DNA from: Archilochus colubris
Taxonomy: Eukaryota > Chordata > Aves > Apodiformes > Trochilidae
Direction: 5' to 3'
DNA length: 64,000 nucleotides
Assembly: GCA_023079485.1 (NCBI GenBank)
Contig: CM041092.1
Coordinates: forward strand, 13,901,127 to 13,965,126
Position numbers and translations under genes: made by a program. This document shows, piece after piece, positions 1 through 12,762 of this stretch; position 1 is the first letter of the stretch; every line of letters begins with the position of its first letter. Under the pieces are notes generated by a model, which worked only from the letters and a program-made list of their open reading frames with translations, did not search any database and had not been told where the DNA came from.

Positions 1-235
1 TTCAGCTGCCATCCACCGGTACTCCCAGATTCTTCTCTGTCAGGCTGCTTTCCAGCCAGTCCTTCCCAAGCCTGTAGCGTTGCTTGGGGTTATTGCCACC
101 AACGTGCAGATCCCAGCACTTGGTCTTATAATGCCTCATACCACTGGCTTCAGCCCAGTGATCCAATCTGTACAGATTTCTTTGCAGTGACTTCCCACCC
201 TTGAACAGATTGACACTCCCATTCAATAGTGGCCT
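1..235 (-). mobile_element. CR1 LINE fragment, part of the reverse-transcriptase frame
   Basis: Read on the minus strand, this keeps an open frame of about 74 codons (2-226). It matches the part of the CR1 ORF2 protein just C-terminal to the RT catalytic core: a '[20 protein letters not shown]' block, then '[21 protein letters not shown]' in two adjoining pieces, then '[16 protein letters not shown]'. CR1 proteins normally carry RLDRWAE..KCRVLHLG..NP..RYRLG..WLES..EKDLGVLVD here, so several residues have drifted. The catalytic motif lies upstream and is absent: the copy appears 5'-truncated near 235, as is usual for CR1. Its 3' part runs off the left edge, so total length is unknown. It is a dead element remnant and not a host gene. 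Confidence 0.88.
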
Positions 236-3200
236 AGTGAATGGCTAACTAGTAGGAATTGGAATTTGAAACATTGCACAGAACTGAAGGTAAATTCAGA
301 TGCTCGGGTGGGGCTTAAAGCAGACAGCATGTTGAGGAAGAACATCATTAGGCAACTGAGGGGAAAATGTGCCATCTTTCCGCCCCCCGTTCCTGCCAGG
401 CTGAAGCATGAAACTTGCTCCTGAAATGCTGGTATGTGAGATTTATTTTTTTTTAAAAAGCTTAGCACACCTCATTCCTTTCTTTACAAACTTATCTGGA
501 GGTGAAAGTATCACATACTTGCACTGGATACACCGAGACTTTGTAGAAGAGGCTTTACTCAAGAAATGGCTTCAGTTCTCTACTACATCAGACGTGACTC
601 AATTTCACATCTCAGAGAAGTTCTGCAGTGCATTATTCTGACAATTATTGTGTTTGTTATCTCTGCACTTCCCCACATCCACTTCCCCATGCTGCCTTTG
701 CCTCCCACTTTCACAGACTACAGCAGCACTGCTGCATCTGTTGCTGGGAGGCAATGACAGCAAGCAGTGAGGCTTGGGGGCTCTTCACCAACCTTGTCTG
801 TGCCCCTCCACAGGAGGCTGTCCCGAGGAACACATTACTGAATTACTGCATTGTGAACCAGCCCTGTTGCCCCTTTTAAAAAGGCTTCTCTATTCTCATA
901 CCCAGGATTATTAATTCTTTTACCACCAGCTAAACCACAGAACCAATTCTGAAACAGACATCTTTTCTCACAGAAGGAGACACCTGTTAATTGGCATGCA
1001 AAATCCTACTCTTTGTCTCACATCCTGTTTCATGATAAATTAATACCAGCAGTTTCCTCTACACAGAGACAGCATCAAGAGGGAAAGACTAACCTAAAAT
1101 CTCCTTCCCATCTTAACTCTAGGTAGAGATAGGGAAGACCATCAGGTAGGGACTGAAAGAATCTGAGTCTTATGTTTATTTCGAGTTTCCTATAAAGAGA
1201 GAGAAAATCGTTATTGCTACCTCCTTCTTCAGGCACATCTTAGAATAAAGCAGCAATATTATTCTAGACCCTGGAGGGTTCACTCCAGGTTCACAAGCTG
1301 TTCCATGTGACTGCTAATAAAATCCATGAGCATTCAATTCTATATTTTTAGGACCACAGTCCAGAAAAAATGAAAGTTCACTGTGATCATGTTGGATGTA
1401 TGGCACCGAAGCTGTAAAAGAATAAAAGTACTTTGCAGGATTATAGAGCTAATTCTAAACCTGTCAGATAGGTCAGGATCTTCATTCATACTGATACCAA
1501 GTGACAGTTTGTGCACAGCTTCTACTTTGAGAAGTGGTGAAGCTGATTTCCTATTCAGACATCACCTTTAAAACAGGACAGGTAATTCTACCAAGTGTAA
1601 TGTTTTTAATTATTAGGTGTTTTTTTTCTTTATTTCTTGATCTTCCTACATCTTTTCTGTTTCTGCTTCACAGCAGGGCCTGAAACGGAAAGATTTAAAC
1701 TAGAAAAGATCTAAGAAAAAAAATGGTCTAAGAAAAATTATGACGTGACTGGAAGTAAGACAAACTGGAGTTGAAAGGAAGGAGCTTGTTCACATTATAC
1801 TTTCAGCCTCATTGCTCTGGCTGAGGACACCATCAAAATTTGGAGGGACCGACCTAAAGTAAAACAGATTGAAAGATTGATTTATCTTAACACACACTGC
1901 CAAATGGACCTTGAAAGAAGTAATCCATTGGGACACCTCCTGATTTGAGGTGTTTTGGGCTTAAGCTTGGAGTCAGTAAACACTGGGTAGCTCTCTCCTC
2001 TGTGATAACTTTTTAAAAACCTTACGTTTGCATATACAAATAAATTAATCTATGCTCTGGGAATGACTCAAAGAAAATGAAATCAATCACATTTATAAGC
2101 ATCTTGTGACCTTTACACATTTCTCTGGAAGAGAAATAAAATGAAAACAATTGTACCTTGGTTTCCACAGTGTTTTTCTGGGTGTTTGATAGGAATCTGA
2201 CTGGGAAATGATACTGACAGTGAGATAACAAGAAAACCCATTTATCACTGTGACAGGTGCTCCATTTTATATGAGTTTAAATTACCAGTGATGGAGTAGG
2301 GTTGTCTTTCTCTCATCTCAACCTCATAACCAATGTTTAGACACAACTAAAGTTTCCATTTCATAGTAATCAAGTTACATGGAGTCAAATTGTTATTCAT
2401 GAATTCAAGGAGGTTAAGACTTGAGATTCATTAATACAATGTTGTCAGCCAGAGAGAGCAGGTCCGTGGCCTAGAACAGAGTGGTAATTGGTAAATCTGA
2501 ATGCTGGGTGGTTAATGTCTGTTTATTAGCCTCTAATACGTTCTGTGTTATTTAGTCTTACAAGATTTGACACTAGATATTTCTACTGAGTCACAACACC
2601 CTGACAGTTCACCTTTCTGGTACATCAATGGATGTGTGCCAGAGCTTAACTGTGCTATTGAGGTAAAGAAATACAAATCATAGTTTCTGCTTATACCTGC
2701 TACCTGGGGAATTAAGGAGCAGTCCTGAAACCTGGGGCATCATTTCTAGACAAGGCAGTGTCAGTGCTCACATTTCTATACATGTATTGAATAACCTCGA
2801 TTTCTTTTGGCTTAAATCAGAGCCAGGTGTTTACTGCTTTCGTAGGGAAACTACTCATTGAACTGTTTTTTTTTTAAAGAAAAAGCAAAAGAAATAAAAA
2901 CCTGCTTATGATTTCTCTGAAACATATGATTTTCTCCATCAAGAGTGATCTCTTCTATTTACTTTTGGGGCACAAATTTTTACAAGGCATCAGCCTGTAG
3001 CAGATATATCCCTTTTCACATCTCCTTTAGATGGGAAGAGATATTGCTAATACAAAAGTTCACAAGAGCAAGTCATATTTACAGCATGACACTCAGCTAG
3101 GGAGAGAGGCAAATTTAAGGCTAGAAAGGATTCAGCTGAGTCATCAGGTCCATCACAGGCTATCAAAGTCCTGTCAACAGTTTCCATCTCATATAATTCC

Positions 3201-5438
3201 TTCTGCTAATGTAGGTCTTTATTAATCTGTGCTTACATAGGCAGGTTTCTTATCATTCAACATAGGTTACCCATTCATAGCTCTGAAAAGGAGGTGTTTT
3301 TCTTCTAATTTCCAACCTAAATTCAATTATACACACTTTCATTTTTGTCTACCTTGCTGTTTATCTCATACCCATCCTACAGATTATCTCCCCTGAGGAA
3401 TTTAAAGCGAACTGTCCATAGCCTTAAGTTTATTAGGTTTAAAAGCAAAAAAAAAAAAACCTTTCCTTCTCCTATTTAATATCTCCATTTCCTTGATTGT
3501 TCTCTGCATTTCTTTCAGTTTGAATTCATTCTCTAACATAGGTAAACAGAAAAATAGATATGGAGTAAAAATAAGATCTATACAAGCTTTACATAGGGTT
3601 GTTAGTACTTTGATATTTCTGTTGCAGTCAGTTGTCATGAGACACAGTAAAGCAATTTGCTTTTTCCATGGATGTTAAATAGTTATACCAGGACTGACCA
3701 AAACACCCATGTGTATTAGTTCTGATGTGCATGACCTTCTGTTTCCATTACTCCAGGACCAGAAGGTCACTCAATAAATTCTGCATAGTACCTGGATCCT
3801 CCATCTTTACTGGCAGCCTTTCCACCTTTGAAATATTAGCACATTTCTAAAGCACTGTTTATCATGCTAATCAGAATGACCAGTGAGACAGACAGCATGA
3901 AACAGGATCAAGGTTTGTGGGCCTTGGCTACAAAGCTCCCTTTAGCCTAATACTTTGCTTTGCACCTTCTGTCCTTCAACCTTTGCAGTCCTTCTACTAA
4001 TTATGTTCTTTTTCTCTGAATTAATAGTTTCTCTTATAGTAAAATTTGAAAAGCTTCACAGTTTAACTACGTTAGAACTGTGCAAGTTTAACTGATGGGG
4101 ACTTTTTCATTGTATAATACTATTGAGATGCTTTTCATAAAAACTCATAGAAACATTTTGAATGAAAACTAAGCCAATCAGAAATTCCCTTGTTTTTATG
4201 CTTTATAGCATACTCTGGATTCCTGCCTAGTTTCTCAAAAGGGTACAAGTATGCCAAGTGTGCACCAGAGCCAAGGTTTTTACAACACCTTTTGCTTTTT
4301 AGAGCACTGCAAGGCTTTGAAAAAAAAAAAAATAAGAAGCAAGCCCAGGCAATTCCAATTCAATATGACTTTCATTTGGAGTAAAGGCTGCTCAGCTGCA
4401 ACCCCAAGTCACAGCTCTGCGGGTGGGTGACCTGAGCCAGTGTTAACTGAAGGTCTTTCAAGGAAACTCTGAAGAGTTAAACTTATGGAAAGCTCAAAAG
4501 CCTAAGTACAAGAAAATTAGTTTCCATGTATACTATAGACCAAATTACTCTTTATGAAGTGTATGTAACAAAGGCATTATGCATATAAACCAACGCTTCA
4601 AAAACATGATCACATTTCGGAAATATGAACTGAGATTGAGCCTATGAATAGACACTGAGATCATATTTGGAGGGGGTGGTTTTGCTTTTAAATTGCATAC
4701 CATCAATAGAACAACAATAAAATAAACAATCTGGGCTTGATAGGTTTCATATTGTGATAGTGTCATGCATATTAATTACCATAATGAAACTTATCCTAAA
4801 TAATTCACATGCTGCATAAACAGCTTTGTAAAGTGATGCATTTAAATTTTTGGCAGGAACACATTGTTGAAATCTGTGGCAATTAAAGCAAAAATTGTGT
4901 CTTTGTACTATTTTTTTCAAATTGACTTGTTTTCTTCTATCCAGATGATAAGTTTAATAGAATCTAAAGATGGACCCTGAGGAAACTGGATGAAAATCCT
5001 TCTTTTTATCTCAGCAAGCAATGAACTTAGAGAAGAGTGCTATACTACAGCAAAAAGCTCCCACAACTGATGGGTTAAGCCTCCCCCACATGATGGGCTA
5101 TTGAGCTCTTCCAAAATTATCACAGCAGCCTCTATTCATCCATGTATACTGGTGGTATAGACAGTGAAAATGACACAGTTGTTTTCATTATTAACTTCAT
5201 TATATAATCTGTAATATTATTAACAGCAAGACTGCAAGTACAGAAGGCAAAGTGCTAATGCAGTCAGCATAAGACAAGAACTTAAAGTTGTAAGTAATAT
5301 GTTATTTGCATAAAAGTGGCCTTTTATTAAAATCACAGCCAAGGCAAAGAGCTCAAAGGTAAACTCAGAAGGTTTTTCAGTAGAAAGCTCTATAAATTGT
5401 ACCAAATCTGGAATAGGGGGGGTGTTTTTCAGCTGTAC
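236..5438. other. Unique non-coding DNA, no gene seen
   Basis: AT-rich sequence with stop codons in every frame; the short open frames here (up to about 83 codons) resemble no protein I know. Short A-runs occur near 3449 and 4320. The part at 4741-4916 is compositionally complex and is listed separately as a possible conserved non-coding element. No promoter, RNA gene or transposon end could be recognised in the rest. Confidence 0.6.
4741..4916. other. Candidate conserved non-coding element
   Basis: Complex AT-rich sequence without simple repeats, containing TTAATTACC, an ATGCAT-type site and a GGCAATTAAAG block, the kind of homeodomain/POU-like motif mix common in vertebrate developmental enhancers. 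No open frame is conserved. This is an impression from sequence texture; no alignment could be run. Confidence 0.2.
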
Positions 5439-5483
5439 TTTTTTTAAATTGTATCTAACAATTTTTTTAAATTGTATCTAACC
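5439..5483. repeat. Two-copy 23-bp tandem duplication
   Basis: A T7-AAATTGTATCTAAC unit occurs at 5439-5460 and again at 5462-5483, one base apart and differing only at the last base (CA versus CC). It is a recent local duplication, probably by replication slippage on the T-run. The second copy supplies the left arm of the hairpin at 5475-5503. Confidence 0.9.
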
Positions 5484-5503
5484 ATTAGAAGAATGGTTAG
5501 ATA
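5475..5503. repeat. 12-bp perfect inverted repeat, 5-nt loop
   Basis: TATCTAACCATT at 5475-5486 is the exact reverse complement of AATGGTTAGATA at 5492-5503, with loop AGAAG. The left arm overlaps the second copy of the 23-bp duplication. There is no T-run or polyadenylation context after it to suggest an RNA 3' end. It may be a chance or mutationally templated palindrome. Confidence 0.85.
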
Positions 5504-6205
5504 GTGGGATCAAAGCAACCTCTTTGGGTCTTAAAATCTGTGATTACTTTATATCTTAGTGTGATGGAGACTATCACATAGTCTGAACTAATCGGACAAA
5601 TATGGGTATTTTCCTCCACCTCTTCACTGAATAGCTGAAGTCTGCCCCCAGAGTTCTCCCCTAAGGCAAGTTTGGTGGCCTGAGTATTGTTCCTATTGAA
5701 CAAACCCAGAAAGACAGCAATGTAACAAGTGATCCTCAAAACCTCTCACCGACAGAAAAGCTTTGTTGCTTACTTCTTCAGCTGGGCTTTGGCAGGGATC
5801 TGATTTAAAGGTTAATACAGTAGCAATCTTTCCTTTGAGTTCATCTGTGTCCAGATAAAAGGAATTATCCTAAACTCCTCTTGACTTCTTTACCACATCA
5901 GTGCTTGTTACCTATAGTGACCAATCCAGTATCCATGGTTCACACCTTCTGGTAAGACTTCTCTGAAGATTTTCAGTCCTGCCTAGGCAGCAGCATATGT
6001 AGATTGAAAAACCCTGACGTAGTTGTATGGAGCAGTAATAGCTAACCTTGTGTAGTACTCTCACACATAACAATATTTTGAGGAGAAGGACAGCTGGTGA
6101 CACAAGTCAGACTGCAGGTGAGGAGTACACAGCAGTCACCACAAAAAGCTGGTCAAAGGAGATCGAAGTGCTGAATATAATGGTCCTTCTCTGCTTGCTT
6201 TTCAG

Positions 6206-6445
6206 GGTGTTTTGTCATCAGACTGGCAGCCACGGGGATGTATCGGCATGAGGATGCACTAATGAGTGAGGTCTGAAGCCATGCAGTTCAGGATCATCAC
6301 TGCTGACACATCCAGAGGAGGCTCACAGTGGGGACAGAGTGAGGAGAGATCTGACTGTGGAGGCAGGTCCTACCACCCAGCCCATGGCAACCTGGAGTGT
6401 GCAAAATAACTGCTTCTTATGTTTGTGTGAGAACGAGTGCAAGAG
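6206..6445 (+). other. Possible non-coding RNA exon (weak)
   Basis: A pyrimidine-rich CTTGCTTTTCAG acceptor ends at 6205, and a near-consensus donor (AAGAG/GTAAGA) starts at 6446, bounding 240 bases that are more GC-rich than the flanks. All three frames contain stops soon after the acceptor (for example TAA near 6261 and TGA near 6250), so it is not a coding exon. Splice-like pairs of this quality occur by chance in tens of kilobases; transcript data would decide. Confidence 0.12.
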
Positions 6446-6819
6446 GTAAGAGATTATAATTAGTAGAAAACAGAAAATTATGCCAGTGTTAAGGCAAAGG
6501 TAACTGCTTTCATAATATCATAAATGGCAAAACACAAACTTACTGTTCGGCCTTTATAAAAGAAATCCAAATCACAGCTGGATTAAGGGAATGAGTGCAG
6601 CTGCACTGGGGGAAGTCTTTAGGATGTGCAACAGAGAAAACAAAACATGACCATCCCACTGCTGTGGTGAGATTAATCTAGCCTGAAATCATGTACCAGA
6701 AACTGCTGATTCAATGTGGATTTTTGCTTAAGGCCAGATATCTGCAAGTGTCACAAATTGTATGCATCCAATAGTTAATGACTTGAGGTACTAAAGAAAA
6801 AAAAGAACAAAAGGAGATA

Positions 6820-7050
6820 ACCTAAACTGAAAATAATTGATGGCTTGTGATTGAATCCATTACCAAAGGTAATAATTCCAGGTGTTTGCAATGATGTGCA
6901 ACTCTGTTTATCCTATTACAAAGGTAATCTCAGAGAATTTAATTTCATCCACTTACCATCATGGAGTGCCTTGGTTTAGCATTTTGCCAAATTTTTAATT
7001 TAAATACAGTACTTTGGTATGTTATGATTTGTTTTACGGAGTAAAGAAAC
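6820..7050. other. Candidate conserved non-coding element
   Basis: Complex sequence with two ATTACAAAGGTAAT-like blocks (near 6861 and 6916), TTTAATTTAAAT and several ATTA cores, without simple repeats or an open frame. The repeated A-CAAAGG-TAAT type blocks resemble Sox/TCF-like core sites. Judgement is by eye only. Confidence 0.22.
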
Positions 7051-7255
7051 ATAATTTAAAATGGAACTTGATACAGGACCTGTGCTTTCTTCTGATTTCA
7101 ACAGAATCTTCACAGTCTGCATGAGGGGGTGATTTTCAGGAAATAATAACAGAAGCAGCAAAGAGAAAATCATATTAGTATTCTGACACTGAGGGACTAT
7201 TTCAGGAGCATATGTTCCTGATTGCCAACATGCTTGTTTTAAATGACCTGAGGTG

Positions 7256-7277
7256 TTCTATGTGAATTCTATGTGAA
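7256..7277. repeat. Two-copy 11-bp tandem duplication
   Basis: TTCTATGTGAA is directly repeated (7256-7266 and 7267-7277). It is small and probably slippage-derived. A T-rich stretch follows at about 7301-7327. Confidence 0.8.
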
Positions 7278-7760
7278 TGCAGCCCCATAGCACAGATGGG
7301 TTTTTTTGTTTGGTTTTTTTTTCCCCTTCAAAGAAAGCAGATTGTGACACTGGAACTTAATTCATATCTAAAGAGTTCTATTTTGGTGAAAGACATAGCA
7401 TCACACATGTCATGTCAGCTCTTTGCCATTCTGCCACAGTGCAGATTACTGTCTGAACTGATGCAGAATTAGCAAGCTAGTGTTGCTGGCAGCCTCATAA
7501 ACAGCAGTTTATAGCTACAAGTAGCTGCAGATTTCTCAGTAATAAAAAAAGGAACCCAAGATTACAGTTCTTTGAGTAATAACTAGTGAACTGTGGATCA
7601 TCCTTATTCTTCTGCCCTAAAAAGATGAGTCCTGAGGTTTTTTCTTTTTCAGATACAGATCAGTCTTTTGTCAAGCTTTTACTCTATGTAAAAGTCATAC
7701 ATAGACCCTTCACATATTTGTATACAAAACGACGAGTGTAGCCTATGTGCAACATCTTTT

Positions 7761-7775
7761 TGTGTGTGTGTGTGT
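7761..7775. repeat. (TG)n microsatellite
   Basis: Seven and a half perfect TG units, preceded by a short T-run. A short dinucleotide repeat of ordinary type. Confidence 0.95.
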
Positions 7776-7926
7776 AATCAAGAAGTTTATTTCATTAACA
7801 ATGGTGTTTGCATGTTACATTTAATAATCTAGACATCATTACTTTGAAGACTGATCTACAAAGTGTCTTGCAAATAAAGCAAGCCAAATAAAACAATCCG
7901 AATGAGAAAAAAGTTCTTCATCCTAT

Positions 7927-7970
7927 CAACATGAAAACCAAAACACAGAACAAAACAAAACAAAACCCAC
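7927..7970. repeat. (CAAAA)n / A-C-rich tract
   Basis: A/C-only sequence containing three CAAAA units (7951-7965) and ending in CCCACC. It belongs to the family of strand-asymmetric A/C tracts seen repeatedly in this window. Confidence 0.85.
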
Positions 7971-10900
7971 CTAGCTTTTGTTACAGCATGAATGCTGCAT
8001 TCCTTGCCAGTGGCATCTGTTAGATATGTGAATCCAATAAATATGCCCAGAAATAATGAATATGTCTATCCAGCCAGCCTCTGTTTCTGCTATGAAAGAC
8101 CTTTGAGGGCAGAAAGTTGTTGCTGATGCGATAACAAGAGAAAGTTCCAGCACTTCTGCAGTTCCTGCGTGAAGCCTTGGAGATATTTTCCAGGAGCACA
8201 ATGTGGAGTACAAAACTGGGTGATGTTCTTTTCAGTAGTTTATAGTGGCTTAGTGTTTTGCTGTAGGTGGTGATCTACAGAAATAGCTCCTCAGTATTTA
8301 TATTTTAATATTCACAGCTGTTTGAGATTTATGTGCAATATTTTCTCACCATTTTCTGAACTTAATTGAGAAAAGAGGATTAAGAAAGAAAACATGAAGA
8401 TGCTACACTTAAAACCAAGTTAATTATTAAAAAAAACCCAGGAAAGACAAATGTAGAAAATAGTAAAAATTTACTTTTTTTCCCTCTCTTATTGCTATAA
8501 AAATAGAAAGAAATGTCCCTGAATTTTTTCTTTTTCAGCCTTTTTTTTTGTAATTTAAGAATAATTCTGAAACATCAATGTATGACTACTTTGGGAAATG
8601 CACCACAGAGAACACAAGTGACAAGGTTGTTAGATGCACTACATGTTTATACCCAATGGTTGTAATTTAACAAATAATCTCAATGAGATTCCAACAGCAT
8701 CAAAAAATGGGCATATTTACAAATGCAAAAAAGTACCTTGTATCTTAAAAAAACAGTAACCAAAAAAAAAAAAGAGATCAATATTTTTTTAGGGAGATGA
8801 TAGAAGAGCCACTCACATAATGTGGGCAGAATAAGAAACATTAAAGTAGCCTTATTGATGCGTGTCTAGGTGCCAATACTGTCATTTAAGGTGCACCTGA
8901 CTTTAAGCATTCTAATTTTGATCAATATGCTCTTCTTTCTGCAAAAGAGATTAAACCCCAATGATATATGACTACTTTTTATCCATGTTCAATATAATCG
9001 CTGATCCACCATTTTCCACCAACATTTTCAAGGACATGATAGAGGTCCCTATTTAATCATTTGTCTGACTCAGAAAGGCCAAAGAAGACAGTCAATAAAT
9101 ACTTGCCAATAAATATTCTGGAGGCTCAGCTAGAGTTATCTTTAATTTCCCACTGGGAGAACTGACTGTCCATGCGTTTTCCCAGAACAACTGACTGAAG
9201 TGTGTGGGCTCTCCACATGTTTATACAAAAATCAAGCAATGGAGACTGCAGAAGATGCCTTCAGAGCATTCAGAGGTAGTCTTGGCTGCAAAAACACATG
9301 GTTAAAATCCTTCCTGGAATGAGTGATGGACACTATGGATCAGGCAGCTCTAGGCTGCAACAAACAAAATGTTCTAATCCCCTGTCTGCCTCTGATCTCA
9401 CCTCATGGATTAACCATCATATGAGAACTAAATAAAACCATTTAGTTTTGAAAGGCAATATGTCTTTGTGTTCATGCACGAGAGCTACATGCCAACTGTA
9501 CCTTGCTGTATTAACTTCTGTTTCTCTTTGCTCAACAGCAGTTTCTAAGGTTCTTCACTCGATGCAAATCAAACACATTTGCCAACTCCTCAGGCTATTC
9601 ATGCACACAAAACCAAACAAAACCCCAGTGCTATCTCACAGAACAGCAAGCATTCTTATAAGTTTCTCATCCCTGAAAATACCTGGTGGAACAAACTTGC
9701 CTTATATAAAATCAAAGCATAACTACTGCTTGAGTTGTTATTTAAATATTATCAAGAACTGTGTGTGCATCTGGTGTGGTAGAAAACTTAAATGTACATG
9801 AGGCCCTTGCCACAGGGAATGTATGCTGCTGGTACCTGTGCTGATATGTGAGTGGGGATGGTAGTTGTTGTGCTCAAAATCACTTTAATGCTTTATATGG
9901 TACTCAGATTCTGAATGCACTGAGCCATTCAAGAAACTCTAGAAAAATTCATAGAGAACTCTTCTGCTCAAATTATCATTTTACTTGTGGAATTCTTTAT
10001 GTTAACAACAGCCATTGCAGGTTTGAGATAGCAAATGAGTGGAGCCATCAGCTAGAGTATACCAGAATGTCTGTGTTAGCATTTTGATGTGCTCAAGTGT
10101 TGCTTTCCAGGGGTAAATGCCCCTCACATTTATACTAGAAGGCACAGGGTACTGGCTCAAGGGCACTGTGTGTGCTCAGTTTCTTTGTTGGCAGAAGCTG
10201 TGCACCAGGTTGACATCAAGAGAGCCCCAGTGGTGAGGTGGCTGTACCAGCACCTGCTGGGCAGAGAGATGGGGTTTCAGGATGGGCCTGAAATGAGTCT
10301 CTTCAGGACCTGCATGAGTCTCTTCACTGTCACACACACCATGCAGACACAATTGAATCTTTCCATTTTTCTGCACTGCACTGGTTGCTAATATAAACAA
10401 ACCTGAGACTCTTACCTTTTACAGTCTCCTGATTCATTCAGTGATCACAGGCAAGGCTTGTGTCCAAATGTCAATGGATAGTACACCTCACACATGTGAC
10501 CCTTAAATAAGCAGCCTGAGCTTATCTGCTCCTTATCTCTGAGATTTCCCTGAAGCATCTTTATACTGTACGCCAGGTGTTATCAGCACTTGCTAGAGAC
10601 CACACCAAGACATCACAACCTTGCAAGGATCACAGGAGCCTGGAAAGAGTCTGAAGGAAAGATGATAGTGCCATCGTTTCTGTTTTATCTAGAAACCATT
10701 GTGTTCCCTTTCTCTGAGGGAGCAGTGAGCAATTGATTGTGGGAGGTTTTTGAAATTGACACAGTGTGATTTAACACAAGAGTAACTGAAGGTGGCTTCT
10801 GCAAAGGACTGTCTTACACAGTAGTCTGTTTGGGTTGTAGCTCGTGGTATTTACTGGTAGCTATAATTACAAGGTAAGTTCACTCTTCTGCAGAACAAAT

Positions 10901-12086
10901 AGGGATGCTGAAAACTAATGATACATTTCAGCTCCAGGGACTGGGAAAAAAAAAAAAGAAGAAACATCAGGATGTTCCAGAGTAAATTTATGAAGAGGCA
11001 AAGATTTCAAGGTCAGTCACAGCAGTGTTGGTCCTAAGAAAATGGATTTAAAAACTCACTTCTAATATTTGGATATAATAACACTGGAATTTGGCTTCCA
11101 GTAGAGTTGAAAGGATGGTCCTGCAAGGCCAGTATTTCTGTTTTCTATGTTTGTGCTAATTCTCAACTGCTTAGTTATCAGGTTTAGGAAACCTGATGCA
11201 AGAGCCACAGTACACCCAGCAGGTGTAAATCAAATTTCCACCTCTGAAGTGTTACATTGGGAATTATAACAATCGTTTTTAGCAGCTGTCATAAATTATG
11301 AGCAGGTGCTTTTAGTTCAATTAAAAAGAAAAGACATTAAAAATACATCTCTTATTTCTTTATGAATAAAAAGCAAAAATTAACATGACCAGAATACGAT
11401 GGGGGTGGGAGAAGAGATAGAAAAGAGAATCTATACCACAAAAAAAGGGTAATTAAGAGAATTCTTGATGATGGTTTGATACTTTATATGTTAATAGAGC
11501 CAAGCTGTGATGTAAAGTGGCAATTCAGATTAACCATTTTAAAGACTGAGATGTCAGCTCATCATTTCCTCAAGCACCCTTCACAGTACAGGCCAAGTTA
11601 CTTTGGTTTACTTACTAGTTTCGAACGTGTGCTTTGCAGAACCTGAGACAACTATTGTCTGCATTTCTGCATCAAGGCTATGATTCTGATTTGACTAAGT
11701 TTTCAAAAGGTTTCCAGTCTTTTATTTCCAGGGATGGAGAATTCAACATATCTCAAGATTAATTACTCCAACAATTAAGCTGCACTGTGTCTGAAATGGA
11801 CATTCTTTTCTTGGTATAAAATAGTCTTCAGTTCCCTTGTGTCAAGTATTGGGTTTTTGATACAAAACAGCAGTCTACTTGCAGAAATGTTTTTCCTTTG
11901 TCAGTTTTCATTAACCTTATCCAAATAATTTCTTAACTCCTTCCAACTCTAAAATGCCCAAACAGCTGCCCTGTCCTGCTCCTCCTGCTCTCTATCAGGT
12001 CTGCTGCACAGAGAAACTTCTTTGGTTAATTTTGAACCTTGGCAGTTTAACTGTAACTACCTCACACTCAAAGCCCCACCCCTGCT
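7971..12086. other. Unique non-coding DNA, no gene seen
   Basis: The open frames at 9448-9801 (117 codons) and 10089-10391 (100 codons) resemble no known protein and have no coding-like features. The sequence ATGAGTCTCTTCA occurs twice near 10292 and 10315, a short direct repeat. Short A-runs occur near 8761 and 10946. I see no RNA gene or transposon end. Confidence 0.55.
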
Positions 12087-12180
12087 CAAAAAAACAACCC
12101 CAAACCAAAACCAAATAAACAAACAAAAAAAAAACCCAACCCCAAACCAAGCCAAACAAAAAAAAAAAAAAAAGAGGGAG
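12087..12180. repeat. A/C-rich low-complexity tract
   Basis: About 90 bases almost wholly A and C on the plus strand, with repeated CCCCAAACCAAA-like words, then an A-run (about 16) passing into GAGGGAG. The complementary strand is G/T-rich with short G-runs. Confidence 0.9.
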
Positions 12181-12762
12181 CCAAACCTATTTTGTCAGCT
12201 ACACCCTGACAAACTTTGAAAGTCCAAACACATTGGATAGACACCCGATCACACCCATGTGGCAAGTTTGTTTCCTAGCAGTCAGTCTTCCTTTTCTAAA
12301 CCAGTGCTTAGTGATGGGTGTAGTGCCTTCTGAAGAGTTAATATTAATGGCATTAATAAACTGAAATGGGAAAATGGCTGCTTCTTCAATTTTCAGCCCT
12401 TTGGTATTCCTTTTTCATACCCTTTATGACAAATACTAAACATAAAATGAATGTGAGCAAGTTCTACCCCTGTATTGCATTAAGATCTAGCAGCAGATCT
12501 GTAAATACAATCCTTATATCTAACAACATTCACTCAGACTTCACTCAGCAGTGATCCAGCACCAGAGACTTTGAGGCTGGGACCCTCATTTTCAAGGCAG
12601 CATCACATGGTGATCACAGCTGAGTGCCTGTGAATCCTCTGGGAATTACCTTCTATGAGGAGAAAAAAAAACCCAACCAAAAGAGGAAGGATACAATGTA
12701 AATAGTTCTTCATCCTGGTTTTTAATTTGATGAAAAACAAATTGACACATGCAAAAGGAATT
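12181..12762. other. Unique non-coding DNA
   Basis: Sequence between the A/C tract and the polypurine tract. No gene or known repeat was recognised. Confidence 0.5.

Larger units (their letters stand above)
5504..7255. other. Unique non-coding DNA with two weak candidates
   Basis: No protein gene is recognised. Two sub-regions are listed separately: a stretch with good splice-site look at 6206-6445 and a candidate conserved element at 6820-7050. The rest shows nothing. Confidence 0.55.

Noticed and set aside
9448..9801. 117-codon frame with many Cys residues
   Set aside because: Irregular Cys spacing, no domain pattern, and no transcript-like context.
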